Shown one piece after another: positions 1-15,189 of a DNA stretch of 64,000 nt (its first letter is position 1; the number at the start of each line of letters is the position of its first letter). Origin of the DNA: Phragmites australis (lineage: Eukaryota > Streptophyta > Magnoliopsida > Poales > Poaceae); NCBI RefSeq assembly GCF_958298935.1, contig NC_084921.1, forward strand, positions 48,037,001 through 48,101,000, written 5' to 3'. The notes under the pieces were generated by a model that searched no databases, was not told the DNA's origin, and saw nothing but the letters and a program-made list of their open reading frames with translations. The position numbers and the translations under genes were made by a program.

Positions 1-363
1 AATCAAGACAATAAGCTACTGGAATTGCTATAGTAGTGCTGTTATCATGTGTTTACTACAGTATTTAAAATCATAATACTGTTTATCATCTTATATTTTA
101 TTTTCTCTCAATGATAAAGTAAGTGGATTTGGATCGGGGTCCGAGAGGGATGTCGGAGCGGCAGCGGTGGTGGGTGGCGGTCTGCCGAAAATGAATGAAT
201 AAAATAATAGGAGGGTGGCCAATCCTTTGGGGGTGGCAAATGGAGTACTGAAATTCCCCTCCGATAGTGTGCACCAACACCGCCCAGACCAACAAGAAGC
301 AGCCTTAGAAGATCAACAAGGAGCAGATCCGTAGTGTGCACCAACACCGCCCAGACCGTGCGC
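1..363. other. 5' flank of AllA-like pseudogene with 26-bp direct repeat
   Basis: No gene is supported here. The stretch TAGTGTGCACCAACACCGCC followed by CAGACC occurs exactly twice, at 265-290 and 332-357 (period 67). The second copy is directly upstream of the pseudogene start codon. A related version (AGTGCGCACCAACGCCGTCC) also precedes the second pseudogene copy near 4215-4235, so this 5' UTR was included in the gene duplication. Confidence 0.6.
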
Positions 364-450
364 ATGGAACGCAGGCAGCAGGAGGTTGCGGCGAGGGTGG
401 TGAAGCTGTGGGCGGTGGAGGCCACGCCTGAGTCCTTCGCGCTGTTCGGC

Positions 451-1027
451 TGTTGGCCTAGCTCTCGCTCTCACACACGCACAGAGAAAGAAGCTAACAC
501 TCGAATACGGACTGGAACTCAACGCGAGAACTCAACTCTACAACTGTGGAGAAACTAGCAAGAAATCAACGCTCAGTGAGCACACCAAAACACATAGGGA
601 AGACTTTTTTGCTCTGCACACCAGAGCCTCTTCACTTGGCCTTCTCACTTTCTACTTCCACACACTGATTACAGGGATGATTAAATAGCCACGTACTGTC
701 GTGGCCGGTACTCACCCACGTCCGCCATGTTTGGCCGCACGACCCAGCCAAGCACTCCATGGCTTAACCACTAATCAACTTCCTACATGCACGACACAAC
801 CTCTTGCATGCAGATCTCCTCTAATCTCTCCACTAACTAACCTGCACTAACAGCACCATACCATGCGACACACTTCACCTGACTCGGCCACAACTCCACG
901 GCACACATCTTCTTGAAGTTCATAACTTTATCTAATCAACAATAACTCATGCATGCAACTAGTGAGCACTCTCCCACACATCTGACTAATAATCACACAA
1001 AACACATAAACAAGATTAACTCTAACA
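451..1027 (-). mobile_element. Solo LTR, Copia-like, inserted in exon 1 of the AllA-like gene
   Basis: The 577-bp insert begins TGTTGGCC and ends CTCTAACA, so it has the TGTT/AACA termini of an LTR. It is flanked by a perfect 5-bp target duplication, TCGGC at 446-450 and again at 1028-1032. Removing the insert plus one duplication restores the exon in frame. Read on the minus strand it starts TGTTAGAG, has a TATA-like TATTTAAT in the middle and ends GGCCAACA, as in Copia LTRs. No internal retrotransposon domain or second LTR is present, so it is a solo LTR left by LTR-LTR recombination. The Copia assignment is inferred from style only. Confidence 0.85.
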
Positions 1028-1561
1028 TCGGCCAGGTCGTCGCCGCCTCCCCCGACGGCGACCAGTTCGGCCCGCACGACGCCCAGCTCGATCTCAGCAG
1101 TGGCATCCCAAGGTGAAGCTGCGATCTTTCCGCACGAAATCCACCGGAAACCATTCAAATCGTGTCATCCGGACTGGACCAAAGATTTTAGCCTCTTCTC
1201 CTCTTTCCGTCGCAGGTTCTACATCATGAGATTGGAGGACCAGCCGCTCAAGTTCTCGTCCATCACTCACCACGCCATCGTGACCCAGTGCCTCGGCTCC
1301 ATCGGCGGCCAGGACTGGTACCTTGGGGTGGCCAAGCCGTCGATCGTGGATGGGCCGTCCGCGCATAGTGGTCAGGATGGGAGGAAGCCCGTGCAATCTC
1401 GCGCAGGTCACTACTACCTGCCTCCCGATCCGGCCGAGGTCTGCGTCTTCCGGGTTTCTGGCCCCCAGTTTCTCAAGCTGCACACAGGGACCTGGCATGC
1501 CGGGCCGCTATTTAAGGCGGATGCCATGGATTTCTATAACCTGGAGCTGAGCAACACCAAC

Positions 1562-2637
1562 GGGAGTGTTAAGTTACTGAATTCGCAGCTCATGGTTGCG
1601 TATGTGATACTGGAAAAACAAGGATTACGTCTTCTTACTACTTTGATTTCCGTAGTTTTGTAGTGTCGTCGGTAGTCAGCACATCTCACCAATCTTAGGC
1701 ACCGCACCGGTGCTGGTGTAGCACTGTCTAGGTTGCGCCTGACTCATTCAAGGCTCAAATGTGTGATATGTCATAACAATAAGGAAATAATTTCTTGAAA
1801 ATATTGAAGTTGTCTCTGTTTTATAGATTCCATCAAGCTCATCAGGGCACGTAGTAGAATATTTCCCAGCATTTCCTAATATTTGCAGTTTTTATACGTT
1901 GTTCACACAATTGTCTTGTCTGCCTTCCAGCCATTTAAGAGAGTTTTTTGGCAGCCATTTTAGAGAGTTCAGCAAGCAGTTTATATCTTTATGGTGATTT
2001 TGCATTTCTGTGTAGTGTTCTCTTGATATCATACCCGTTTCAGACTTCACATATCTACTTTAAATGATCTGTGCATATCTCATATGTATATGCAAGTAAG
2101 CATGTTTTTGATGGACTCTTTAATAATTACTTAAATAAAAGTTAGATCTGTTCTCTTGCTAGTAAACAGACTTGGTTCTGTTTATATTTCACTTCTCTGC
2201 ATCTTAAGTAATTGTATCATCATATTAGTAAGGCCTTCGGTCTGTCCATAGAGTCATAGAATGGTTAGGATGATCATGTTATCTAAGTGAATTATTACCT
2301 GCTGGAGTCTGCCAGTCCTAGATTTCTAGTGTTCCTAGAGTTGAAAAAACTGATGGAGTCCAATAATTCTGTTGGCAAGAATTGACGGTCTATAATCTGA
2401 ATTGAATTATTATTTGCTGATGTTGGCAGTCAATTAAAGGTCCTAAATTGCAACTTCTGGCAGCGTGCAAAATAACCCGGATATTCTTCTGGACTAAACT
2501 ATCCTCAATTACAAGAGGTTTATTGCCATCTCATTAGCATATGAAATTTTGTGACTGTACTGATTCCATTGTTTTATTGTAAATCTGAGCTCAGAATGTG
2601 GCATTTGCTTCACCTAGCTGCTCTTCTGCCATTTCAG
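1562..2637 (+). other. Intron 2 of AllA-like pseudogene copy 1
   Basis: AT-rich intron sequence of about 1.08 kb between exon 2 and exon 3. The donor is mutated (GG for GT) and the acceptor TTTCAG is intact at 2632-2637. I see no inserted element or coding segment in it. Confidence 0.7.
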
Positions 2638-2703
2638 GTTGTTGATCACACTACACACTATTTCAAGGAACATGATGGGATAGCTTTTGTTGTTGAGGAT
2701 TGA

Positions 2704-4247
2704 GACACATCTTGCGATCCACGCGCACATTGTTGTCTACCAGAATCGAGTTTCCGAGACAGCTAGCTGATCCTGTTTTGTATCTCGAGGTTTTAATGAA
2801 CAACCACGGCGCCGAGGAGGCATCCTCTTCCTCTATGGCGGCAAGGCTGCGCATGGCATTTTCATCCATAATGACATTTCTATTTTTCTCCCTTTGTAAT
2901 GGCATATTTATAATTCTAAGCTTTGCAGTGGTATATTTTGAATATGGTAAAATCGTGATGACATAACCTCTCACGTTCAAAATCCGCTTATAGCCTATCC
3001 CCATGTGAGACGAGTCCGTATATGTATAGCATCTTGTTTATATTTTCGTTCCTGTGTCATGTAAAAAAGTTAATCAGGAGGTGTTTTGTCTGGAAAACCA
3101 ATAATTATATGATGTTTCTTATCTACCTAAATTATTGAGGTTGGACTAAACCCACCCTGTCATAATGATTGTCTGTCCATGTGAAGAGGTACAGCATTGA
3201 CCAGGATGTGGTGATGTTCCTAGCTGGTATCGTGGTTCCCATGCTATGCTCACAATCTTCAGCAAAAGCTTAACTGAAGAAGGAAAATCACGGCAAATCA
3301 CTGTTCTTCTTCAGAAGACGTATCAGACATTTACGAATTGCTAGCTAAATGTATGTGTGTTGTAATAAAAATATAAACATTAGATAGGGTAACATCAAAC
3401 ACAAATTTAAGTATAGAGATATGGATGTGTTATAGTAGCGCTATCGAATCAATATGTCGGGAGTGATGTTATAGTTTGTTTTCAGATATGATTAAAAAAT
3501 ATGGAGGAGATTCTGTTAATTTTTCTTTTAATTTATTTATTTATTTTTATTAGTAAAACAGATCCTATGTTCGTAACGATAACAAAGCAGTGAGACAGGA
3601 GGACGAGAATGGATGATAAAAATAGGTAAATTATTTGGATTTTAAGAGTTTTTATTAGGTGAGAGGAGAATAAGAGAAGAGATTATGTGAAAACATGCTC
3701 ATGTTTTATACCATAGAGACAAGTCCGAAAGCGTTCAAACCGAAAGCGTTCAAAACATGTGTAGACAACACTAACCAAGGGGAGAGCCGTTCCATGTCAA
3801 ACACACTCATGCCATGCAACTATGCCATAGAAACCGACAGAACCTCTTGCCTTGGCGTAAGAAAACAAATTCTATAGGACCATGTTCTACAAAAAATCAT
3901 ATCTCATATGATGACATTATCCACTCTATCTCTCTCTTCTTCAGCACAGCCATTGAATTACAGGATGGATGGCATGAATAGAGTCTCACGAGTGTCTTTC
4001 TGAACAGGGTCCTATAAAATTTGCTTTCCTGGTGCAAAGCTTCACCTCTTGAAGACTTCAACAAAACAATGGTCGTGCATGCTCGTATCGGAGATGCAGG
4101 TGCTGGGCCTGGGTCGCGCGTGCAGTCCCCCCATTTCTGCTATCGCACCGCCTCTCCCTCTCCTCCTCCACCCCGTCCTCGAACCGTTAGAAGGCTAAAA
4201 ACCTGCATCGTCATAGTGCGCACCAACGCCGTCCAGCCCATGCAGAC
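2704..4247. other. Intergenic, no gene recognised
   Basis: Sequence between the two AllA-like copies, presumably including the 3' flank of copy 1. It is AT-rich from about 3350 to 3680. Open frames of up to about 113 codons occur but match nothing I recognise and show no codon structure. Confidence 0.5.
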
Positions 4248-6692
4248 ATGAAGCAAGAGGAGAAGGCAGGCGAGGGTGGTGAAGCTGCAGGCGATGGAGG
4301 CCATGCCAGAGTCCTTCACGCCATTCGGCCAGGTCATCGCCGCCTCCTCTGACGGCGACTAGTTTGGCCCGCACAATGCCTAGCTCGACCTTAGCCGCGG
4401 CATCCCAAGGTGAAGCTGCGATCTTTCCACATGAAATCCACTTGAAACTGTTCAAATCATGTCTGTAGGACCGATATTAGCTATTATAAGGGTGAATAGC
4501 CGTATCAACAAATTTCTTTCGAAACTGATGGTTTCTCCTAGTTGATCACACAACGCATCTCAAAACCTTAGCGGAAACAAAAACACTAGAGAGACTATTT
4601 AAGAAGGAAAGTTCCGAGACAATATGACTTCACAGATAGTATATAACCCATATGTTCCATTCAAGACAATTTCATGTGTCTTTGTGCACAAAAGTTTGCA
4701 ATTTTGAATCAATACGAGCTACCTAGAGAAGAAAAACCCCAAGTTGATAGAATAAAGACAAGAAAATTTAATACTCACTTGTACACATATATTTATGAAT
4801 TTTATGATTCTAATAACAAAAAGAATGACTTCACAAGGTGCTAAAATTTCAGTCAAAAACCAAAACGAAAATCGTATCTAAAAGAAAAAACTTGCAACAA
4901 AATATAGAGCCAATAAAAAAAAGACTAGAAGTAGATGAACTCGAACACGGGAGGAAACTTGCATTTTATTTCAATGAGAGATCAGTCCTATTTTACACAG
5001 ATTACAAAGTATCTTTTTCACAAAGCTCTAACCTATTACAAAGACTAATCATATCTTCTCATCTCCTCTAAAATCCTAGCTCTCAAACATAAATGGCTGG
5101 CTCAAATCTTCGCTACAGCCCTAACCATCTATTTATAGGCCTAGGAAGGTAGCTTAGCCCTTAAGCTTTGTTGTTCCTAAAATACTCCTTGCTTGCAATG
5201 GCCTCCTACCCACCACTAGGGTATTTTAGTCTATTTTTCATTCCGTCCATCAAACGACCGTGACACCTTCACGACTTAACTTCGCCTCAACGCTTGCTTC
5301 GCGATGATGTTATGTGCACTTTATCAATCCACAGTTTTAAAGCCAAACTATGAAACCACCTCGTATGCTTCTCAAATCGTGACTTCTTGTTGCTTGCTTT
5401 GACCCCAAGAAAGCATCTCGATGTCGACACATATACTCCGTCTTTCGATCTTAATTGCCGTCAAGTCTCTCATTCTATTGATCTCTCGAGTCGCGTTGTC
5501 ACTTGCACCGACATCCCCTTCGCTTGACTTTGTCACCATATCGTCTTCATCCTTCCTTCTATACTTTGCTTGACCTCTATATACACATCTAGGATCACCG
5601 TTGACTCTATCCGATCTCTTTGATCATCCAACACCAAACTCCACGCTTGACTCTGGTCATCACGTCGTTGATCGCTAAGTTGCATCCATTATTTGTACAA
5701 TATTAAACAAGTCAATATGTTTCTCCACACCTCCAAAAACATCTCCATTTAGCCCAACATCAAAATCCCTGTCGAAGGACCAAAACCATGAGAAATTATG
5801 AATACTGGATGTTCTGGTGTGTAAAAAATCTAAACACCAGATCATCCGGTGGGTACAATGATTCATTCTCTGGAATCCTCTTAGAAAACCCTCTAGTGAG
5901 TACAAGATCCATCATCGGATCATCCAGTTAGTACAACTGCATCGGTTCTCATTTTACAACATCTCTGTTAAATGGTTCGATGAAGCCTCTAGTGCTAACT
6001 TTGCTCATCGCCATACTATCTAATGTGTATCTTCTCTTTGTCACCAAAAACAGACTTCTCTAAAAAATGCTTTGGTGTTTATATCCCCTGAATATCGGAC
6101 CATACGGTGCAACATTCAAATTTTACCGCCAAAGAAAGAATACTCCGATGTGCACTATCTCTAATCACTGGATTATCTGATGAGTAGACCGTCCCGTACA
6201 CTTATTTTTAGCACATTTATTAAATACTCCGGTGTTGTCTGCAAGTGCTTACTGAATCATCGGTGTATATAAATTCTCACATATCGGACCATCCAGCGAG
6301 TACAATTTTCTTTGTACTTTGGCAAAACTATGACAACTCAATTTCCATGTTTAATCATGATTACAATTACAACATATATATATATATATATGTTTATGCA
6401 ATTAAAACATTATCAAACCAAAGTAATATTTTATTCATCACTATCACATATAAATTAAGACTTATGTTAACTTGATTTGTCAATGTCAACCAGAGCAGAG
6501 TGGTCAGGAGGGGAGGAAGCCCGTGCGGTCCACGCCGGGCACAACACCCTGCCTCCCGATCCAGCTGACGTCTGCGTCTTTCGGGTTTCTGGCCCCAAGT
6601 TTTTAGAGCTGCGCAAAGGGACATGGCATGCCGGGCCGCTGTTCAAGGCGGATGCCGTGGATTTGTATAACCTGGAGCTGAGCAACACCAAC
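4248..6692 (+). pseudogene. Ureidoglycolate hydrolase (AllA-like cupin) pseudogene, copy 2, split and truncated
   Basis: This is a degenerate tandem copy of 364-2703. Exon 1 (4248-4409) retains MEAMPESFTPFGQVIAASSD and FGPH, but contains two in-frame TAG codons (after DGD near 4360 and at 4381) and is shifted by one base relative to its ATG. The start of intron 1 follows to about 4463, then about 2 kb of unrelated sequence. Homology resumes inside exon 2 at about 6489 (GQEGRK-like, then YNLELSNTN) to 6692, followed by an intact donor GTGAGT at 6693. The first about 145 bp of exon 2 is missing and there is no exon 3, the gene being followed by Gypsy sequence. Clearly non-functional. Confidence 0.8.
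4464..6488. mobile_element. Unclassified ~2-kb insertion in AllA-like copy 2
   Basis: Comparison with copy 1 shows that this block replaces part of intron 1 and the first half of exon 2. It has no coding domain I recognise. Near 5800-6310 it contains several imperfect copies of a motif like GGACCATCCGGTGAGTACAA, at about 5835, 5915 and 6285. An (AT)n run lies at 6375-6392. Because flanking gene sequence was deleted, no target duplication can be read and the class is unknown. Confidence 0.5.
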
Positions 6693-6815
6693 GTGAGTGT
6701 TACTGAATTAGCAGTTCGTGGTTGCGTTGGTGATACTGGAAAAACAAGGGTTAAACATAGCTTATTAGTTATATTTGTGTAGCTATGTAGTGTCAGTAGT
6801 CAGCAAGTTATAAAA

Positions 6816-7451
6816 TTGGATGCCCTGAGTCTCCAGTGATGTGATCGAACATAGGTTGTCCATACGATCTGAAACACGATAGGTCAAACAAAGAGCTCAT
6901 TGGTTCGTAGCCGATCGAAAGAAAGCATTTCGTAAGGAGTTCAACAAGCTCCTAGAAGTAGGCTTCATTCGAGAAATACAGTATCCAGAGTGGCTGGCTA
7001 ATCCGATCATAGTCTGAAAACACAATGATAAGTGGAGGATGCGCGTTGACTTCACTGATCTCAACAAGGGATGCTCAAAAGATCTCTTCCCTCTACTCTG
7101 GATTGACCAGCTTGTGGATTCAACTGCTGGTAACGATCTTCTTAGCTTCTTAGATGTCCGTTCGGAGTACCACTAGATTAGCATGCATAAGAAAGATGAG
7201 GAGAAGACTGCTTTTGTGATACCCTTCGGGATCTTTTGTTATGTAAAAATGCCTTTTGGTTTGAAAACCACCAATGCCACTTACCAGCATTGTATTAAGC
7301 TCATTCTTCGACCACAGCTTGGTAGAAATGTCGAGTAGTATGTTGATGATATGATCGTCAATAGTAGAACCAATGACGACCTGGTCGCGGACCTCCAAGA
7401 AACATTTGACAAACTTCGGATGAACTATGTACCAATGGAGCCCAAGTAGTG
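6816..7451 (+). pseudogene. Ty3/Gypsy reverse transcriptase fragment
   Basis: The translation shows the Gypsy RT blocks in order: FNKLLEVGFIREIQYPEWLA, KWRMRVDFTDLNKGCSKD, LLSFLDVRSEYH, TAFVIPFGIFCYVKMPFGLK and the catalytic YVDD (about 7338-7349). There are in-frame stops after PIIV (about 7017), after SEYH (about 7175) and before YVDD (7336). Protease, RNase H and integrase are absent, and the RT runs almost directly into an LTR, so this is an internally deleted relic. It lies in the same orientation as the AllA-like copy 2 that it follows and probably truncates. Confidence 0.9.
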
Positions 7452-7491
7452 CGACCAAGCCTAACCATAGTCACGGAGAAGCTTAGGAGCT

Positions 7492-8375
7492 ACTATCGAA
7501 GTATTGAGTAAAGGAGCATTCTGGCTAACGGGCCACATAATGTGACGACTGGCGGGAGATTTTTTCTAAACCCTAGCCCATCGAGTGATCAGCCTTTAGT
7601 TCGCACGACCAGCACAAGGCTTACGCGGCCAGTCTCCTTGTGATATAATATAGTTCCGCGATCAGCCCTTGCTAGTCGCAGGATGCTCATACCTAACCTA
7701 TCTGATCATATTTATTGGTGTCTACTTAAGTGTTTTCTTTTTTGAAGCACCTCCTCTAGCGAACAAAGGTGTGGTAAGCGCAGATGGCAACGCCCTATCC
7801 GGTAGCATTAATTGCTACAGAGAGGGGTGTTGCGGACCGACTTATGTCACGCGATGATGGCACATGATCTGCAGAATGATCAGGAAAGTGGATGATTTTT
7901 CAGGTAGACTCACAGAGCGCAGGGATGAAACGGGACGACTTGGCAGACGAACTTGCGGCACACGGCGATGGGATAGTCCGGGCGACCAGGGGAGGCAGGT
8001 GCGGCGGTGTTCCATAGATGAGACGGACTGACAGAGCTCTCAGGATAAGTTGGGTTCACCTGGTTCTCTATGATAATGATCTAAGAGTAGAATATCTAAT
8101 TAGATATGGATATGCTAAACAGGACTCACTTGTAAGTTCCTCTTTTTTCTAGTGTATAAAGAGAGAATGATCTAATTTGTAAAAAGAGACAGGAGTAAGA
8201 AAACTCATCTGTAGCTAGTTCATAAACACTAATAACAAAATACATATGATGTATGGCTGTTATCCTTAGAAAGATATGAACCTAGATGATCCCTGTGTTC
8301 TTGAGTTTATCACAAACACACGTATACTGCAAACATCTTTCACACACCTATCGACCGGTACACTGAAATTATTGT
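7492..8375 (+). mobile_element. Degenerate Gypsy LTR (3' LTR of the RT relic)
   Basis: This segment aligns along its length, in opposite orientation, with the LTR at 40750-42085: shared landmarks are the GAAGTATTGAGTAA start, GCGATCAGCCCTTGCTAGTCGC versus its counterpart near 41870-41895, the TATAAAGAGAG box (about 8156) and ACAAAATACATATGATGTA (about 8237). The short polypurine-containing segment just before it (7452-7490) is also shared (CCAAGTAGTGCGACCAAGCC). The 3' boundary is approximate. Open frames inside have no recognisable product. Confidence 0.7.
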
Positions 8376-8676
8376 TTTGGGGATCTACTTTGTGTGGACT
8401 CGGATTCTTACGCCCGGTTGATGCGACTTGGTCCCAAATCATTCGCTTTTGCCCAATTCTAAGGGGAAGCGGTTCCTCTCGTGTAATAATTGTATTACAG
8501 GGTGACATGAGAGGCGACATCGCCGTTGACACGCGAACCCACCGAGAATTGACTACGTGTCACGATGTAGTTACATCGTAGGATCTCCGTCGTGGTGCTG
8601 CCTTGACGTGAAACGAGGCCAAGTATGATCACAGACCACACCAATTCCTATCGAGCAAAGCCAATTCCGGTCTCAT
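8376..8676. other. Intergenic, nothing recognised
   Basis: About 300 bp between the Gypsy LTR relic and the next MITE. No coding segment or repeat boundary is recognised; it may include the decayed end of the LTR. Confidence 0.4.
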
Positions 8677-8956
8677 GCCTTGTTTGTTTCCTGCTTCTGC
8701 TACTGGCAGAAGCCAGAAGCTAGAACAAATGGGGTTTTGGAGAAGTAGCTTCTGGAGAAGCTAGAAGTTTGCTTCTGAGGAAAATGAACTAAAGCTGAGA
8801 AGTTCACTGAGATATGCTTTTCTGAGAAGCTATATGCTGAGAAGCCAAAAATTTATTGTAAAAGCCAACAGTCTATTTCCAAAAATAACTTTTCAGACAA
8901 ACCAAAAGCACCACTTTTCAGAAAAACTCAAAAACAGAAGCTAAAACAAACAGACC
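8677..8956. mobile_element. MITE-like element, GCCTTGTTTGTTTC / GGTCTGTTTGTTTT termini
   Basis: About 280 bp with imperfect terminal inverted repeats: left GCCTTGTTTGTTTCCTGC, right (reverse complement) GGTCTGTTTGTTTTAGC. The interior is made of many AGAAGC/GCTTCT repeats that can fold. Such termini are typical of Tourist-like MITEs in grasses. No clear target duplication is visible, so the superfamily is inferred. Confidence 0.55.
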
Positions 8957-9237
8957 TCGGTATCGCGCTCTTACAAAAAGATCACTTTCCTATGGTCACT
9001 ACGATACAACTTGGCACTAATTAACTTTCTATTCTATGCTGCAATTATCTTTCTTCGGTTGAGGTTGCACTGCACGTACCAGTACCACCCGATGCACACG
9101 ACTACACGAGTTGCGTACCTTTTTGTTGCGAAATTCTTGCAAAACTCCTGCATTCCAGCCTCGTCCTCTGCTCTGCATCTCTGCTTCTGTCGTGTGGTTT
9201 TCCTGACTCGCAACCTGTCACTCGCTCATTGTCACTG

Positions 9238-9666
9238 GCAGCTGCGGGTACTGCGGCTACGCGCTGAACCTGAGCTCCTCGACGCGGAGCACGGCGGGCA
9301 CCGGGTCCAAGTACCGCAAAGCAGATCAAGAAGGGCGTCGCCTCCTTCGTTGCGGTCGACGAGAGCCGGTTCACGCTCACCGACGAAGTGAGCTGCATGC
9401 CCTACTTCCGCTCCAGGCATTCCTAGGGCCTCTTCAGGAAGCGGTCGCGGCTGCTCTGCCGGAAGTCCGGCGGCCGCATCGGCAACGCCTTCGAAGAGGA
9501 GGACAGGGATTCCTGCCTGTGCGATGGCGACGGCTCCTCGGATGGCATGCGCGCGAGCTCGAGTTCAGGCGGCAGCAGCGCGTCGAGCCATAAGAACTAC
9601 GTGATCAAGATCGGCGCGCTGCAACCGTCGTCAGATGATTCCGCTGTTGTGCCCTTCACATTATGA
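9238..9666 (+). pseudogene. Pseudogene fragment related to Arabidopsis At4g08330
   Basis: The conceptual protein contains GYALNLSSSTRSTAG, then VAVDESRFTLTDEVSCMPYF, LFRKRSRLLCRK, and a C-terminus YVIKIGALQPSSDD ending in TGA at 9664-9666. This matches the plant family described as uncharacterised chloroplastic At4g08330-like proteins, known to me from memory. Lesions: a one-base insertion near 9323 (reading KYRKA-DQ before the frame returns to IKKG), a TAG at about 9424-9426 where the family has the Trp of SWGLF, and Cys to Ser in the CRKCG motif. The N-terminal exon is missing. A segment resembling its 3' UTR follows. Confidence 0.75.
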
Positions 9667-10616
9667 TGATGATGTCGAGTTGCTGCACCTTGTTCTTCCA
9701 GCCTGATTGAACTTGGTGCAATCTGGAATGTGAATTTTGGGTGCTGCACAAAATACAGCAAGGGAAGAGATTGGCCTAGCTGAGAAATTTTCAGACCATC
9801 TGCATGCGGCTTGTGTCATCTTGCTGTTTGTACTGCTCTTCATTTCTATGTACATTAGTGAAGTGTACAGCGACATGGCTGTTGGATTTTGCTTAACATT
9901 AGAAAATGATTAAGTTTTCTGTATGTCAGTTGATCCCATAGCATTTGTATTGTCTCATGAAATTCTCCACTACTGCAATTTTTAGTTTTCTTCACTTGCA
10001 TGTATCAACTGCTTAAGATTTAGCTTTGTATTTCTTCTCCTTTTCTGAAGACGCCATGGATTGATACAGTGGTATAAGTTACCGAGTATTTGAATTTTAC
10101 TGTGGACATCCAATTATAGAATCAGATTTGTTGCCCGCAAAAAACATTTAACTTTATTTATAGAGACTTTATTATGCAGCAGCTCACTGGGAATTGGGAC
10201 TTGGAAGCACATCATAAATTTATGCAGTCAGGTCCTCAGGGCCAGGTGAGTTCAAATAAGTAGTGGCTCAGTTGGATCTAAGATAACATGGTGATGTCGC
10301 CATAAGAACATAGGTACACCATCTTCTAATGTGAAAAAATTGATATGCAACTAGCAAAAGGGCAATTATCTTAAGAAAATTCTAAGACTAAAGGATGGCA
10401 CTGCTAAATATCATTATCATTATCATTATCATATACAGAGGAGCTCTTTAGCTTCAGCAGTACAAATGCCAGGTATCCCGATTTGCTAAAAGACATACAT
10501 ACATTCAATCGAGATAATTGAATAATATGTTGTAACAATCAAATCAAGTAAAAAAGAATTTTAAAAACATTAAAAATGATCATGATAGTTTACACTATAA
10601 ATTCTGCTTCAAGTAG
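9667..10616. other. Intergenic between At4g08330-like pseudogene and carboxypeptidase gene
   Basis: AT-rich sequence with the presumed 3' UTRs of the two converging genes. A short hexanucleotide repeat (ATTATC)n lies at about 10409-10430. No gene is recognised. Confidence 0.6.
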
Positions 10617-14630
<4,014 letters not shown>

Positions 14631-15189
14631 GGTTTAGTTGGAGAAAGGTTAGATGTAATAAGTTTATCTATATTTTATGATAAGGTTATCTATATTTTAA
14701 GATGGTATAATTTAATTTTCTGTTTAGTTGGAATAGATGAGATGAGTTAGTGTTTTTTTATTAGCGTGGATAGAATGAGTTAGTTTTCTATTTTATATGC
14801 GTTTCATAAGCATTTTGCTGAATTTATTTGAATTTAATTTGAATTAAAAAGAGAATATGACATCAAATTATAAAAATACAAATTGAGCATTACAAAGGAA
14901 CTCATTTTTTTACCAAATAACTTAAGGTTAAATATATTTTTATAAATTAGTACATCACATGAGAAGAATATTAGTGATTTTTTCAGATTTTTAAAATCTA
15001 TTTGAAACATTAAAAATAACTATAAGTTATAAAAATAGGTTTCTTTAGAGAATTTTAATTAAATATTGGCATAAATTTTTTGGATTAAACTAATTAAAAT
15101 AGGTTGCTAGTGAGCACTAATTTACTCATGAAAACGTTTAGATTTTTTAAACTACTAATATACTCAAAATAAAATCCAGAGTTAAATAA
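14631..15189. repeat. AT-rich dispersed repeat, copy A (related to 26829-27260)
   Basis: From AATTAGTACATCACATGAGA (about 14946) through GAGAATTTTAATTAA and ACTAATTAAAATAGGTTGCTA, this stretch aligns in the same orientation with 27017-27215 (AATTAGTACATCACATGAAA, GAGAATTTTAATTAA, ACTAATTAAAATGAGTTGCTA). Upstream both copies contain GTTTAGTTGG-type segments. It is probably a non-autonomous DNA element; termini are uncertain. Confidence 0.65.

Larger units (their letters stand above)
364..2703 (+). pseudogene. Ureidoglycolate hydrolase (AllA-like cupin) pseudogene, copy 1, split by a solo LTR
   Basis: Exons are 364-450 plus 1033-1112 (exon 1, split by an LTR), 1216-1561 and 2638-2703. Ignoring the LTR and one target duplication, the exons total 579 nt, about 192 codons, close to the usual length of the plant family annotated as ureidoglycolate hydrolase (related to Arabidopsis At2g35810). 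Recognisable segments are FGPHDAQLDLSSGIPR, YIMRLEDQPLKFSSITHHA, CLGSIGGQDWYLGVAKPS and TWHAGPLFKADAMDFYNLEL, and the last exon ends FVVED-stop. Intron 1 has a normal GT (1113) and AG (1215); the intron-2 acceptor at 2636-2637 is intact. Two lesions are visible: the 577-bp LTR at 451-1027, and the intron-2 donor, which reads GGGAGT at 1562 where the second copy has GTGAGT. Read-through of the dead donor adds a foreign tail ending at 1663. Bacterial AllA is a ureidoglycolate lyase; the biochemical role of the plant family is less certain. Identification is from remembered family sequence. Confidence 0.85.
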
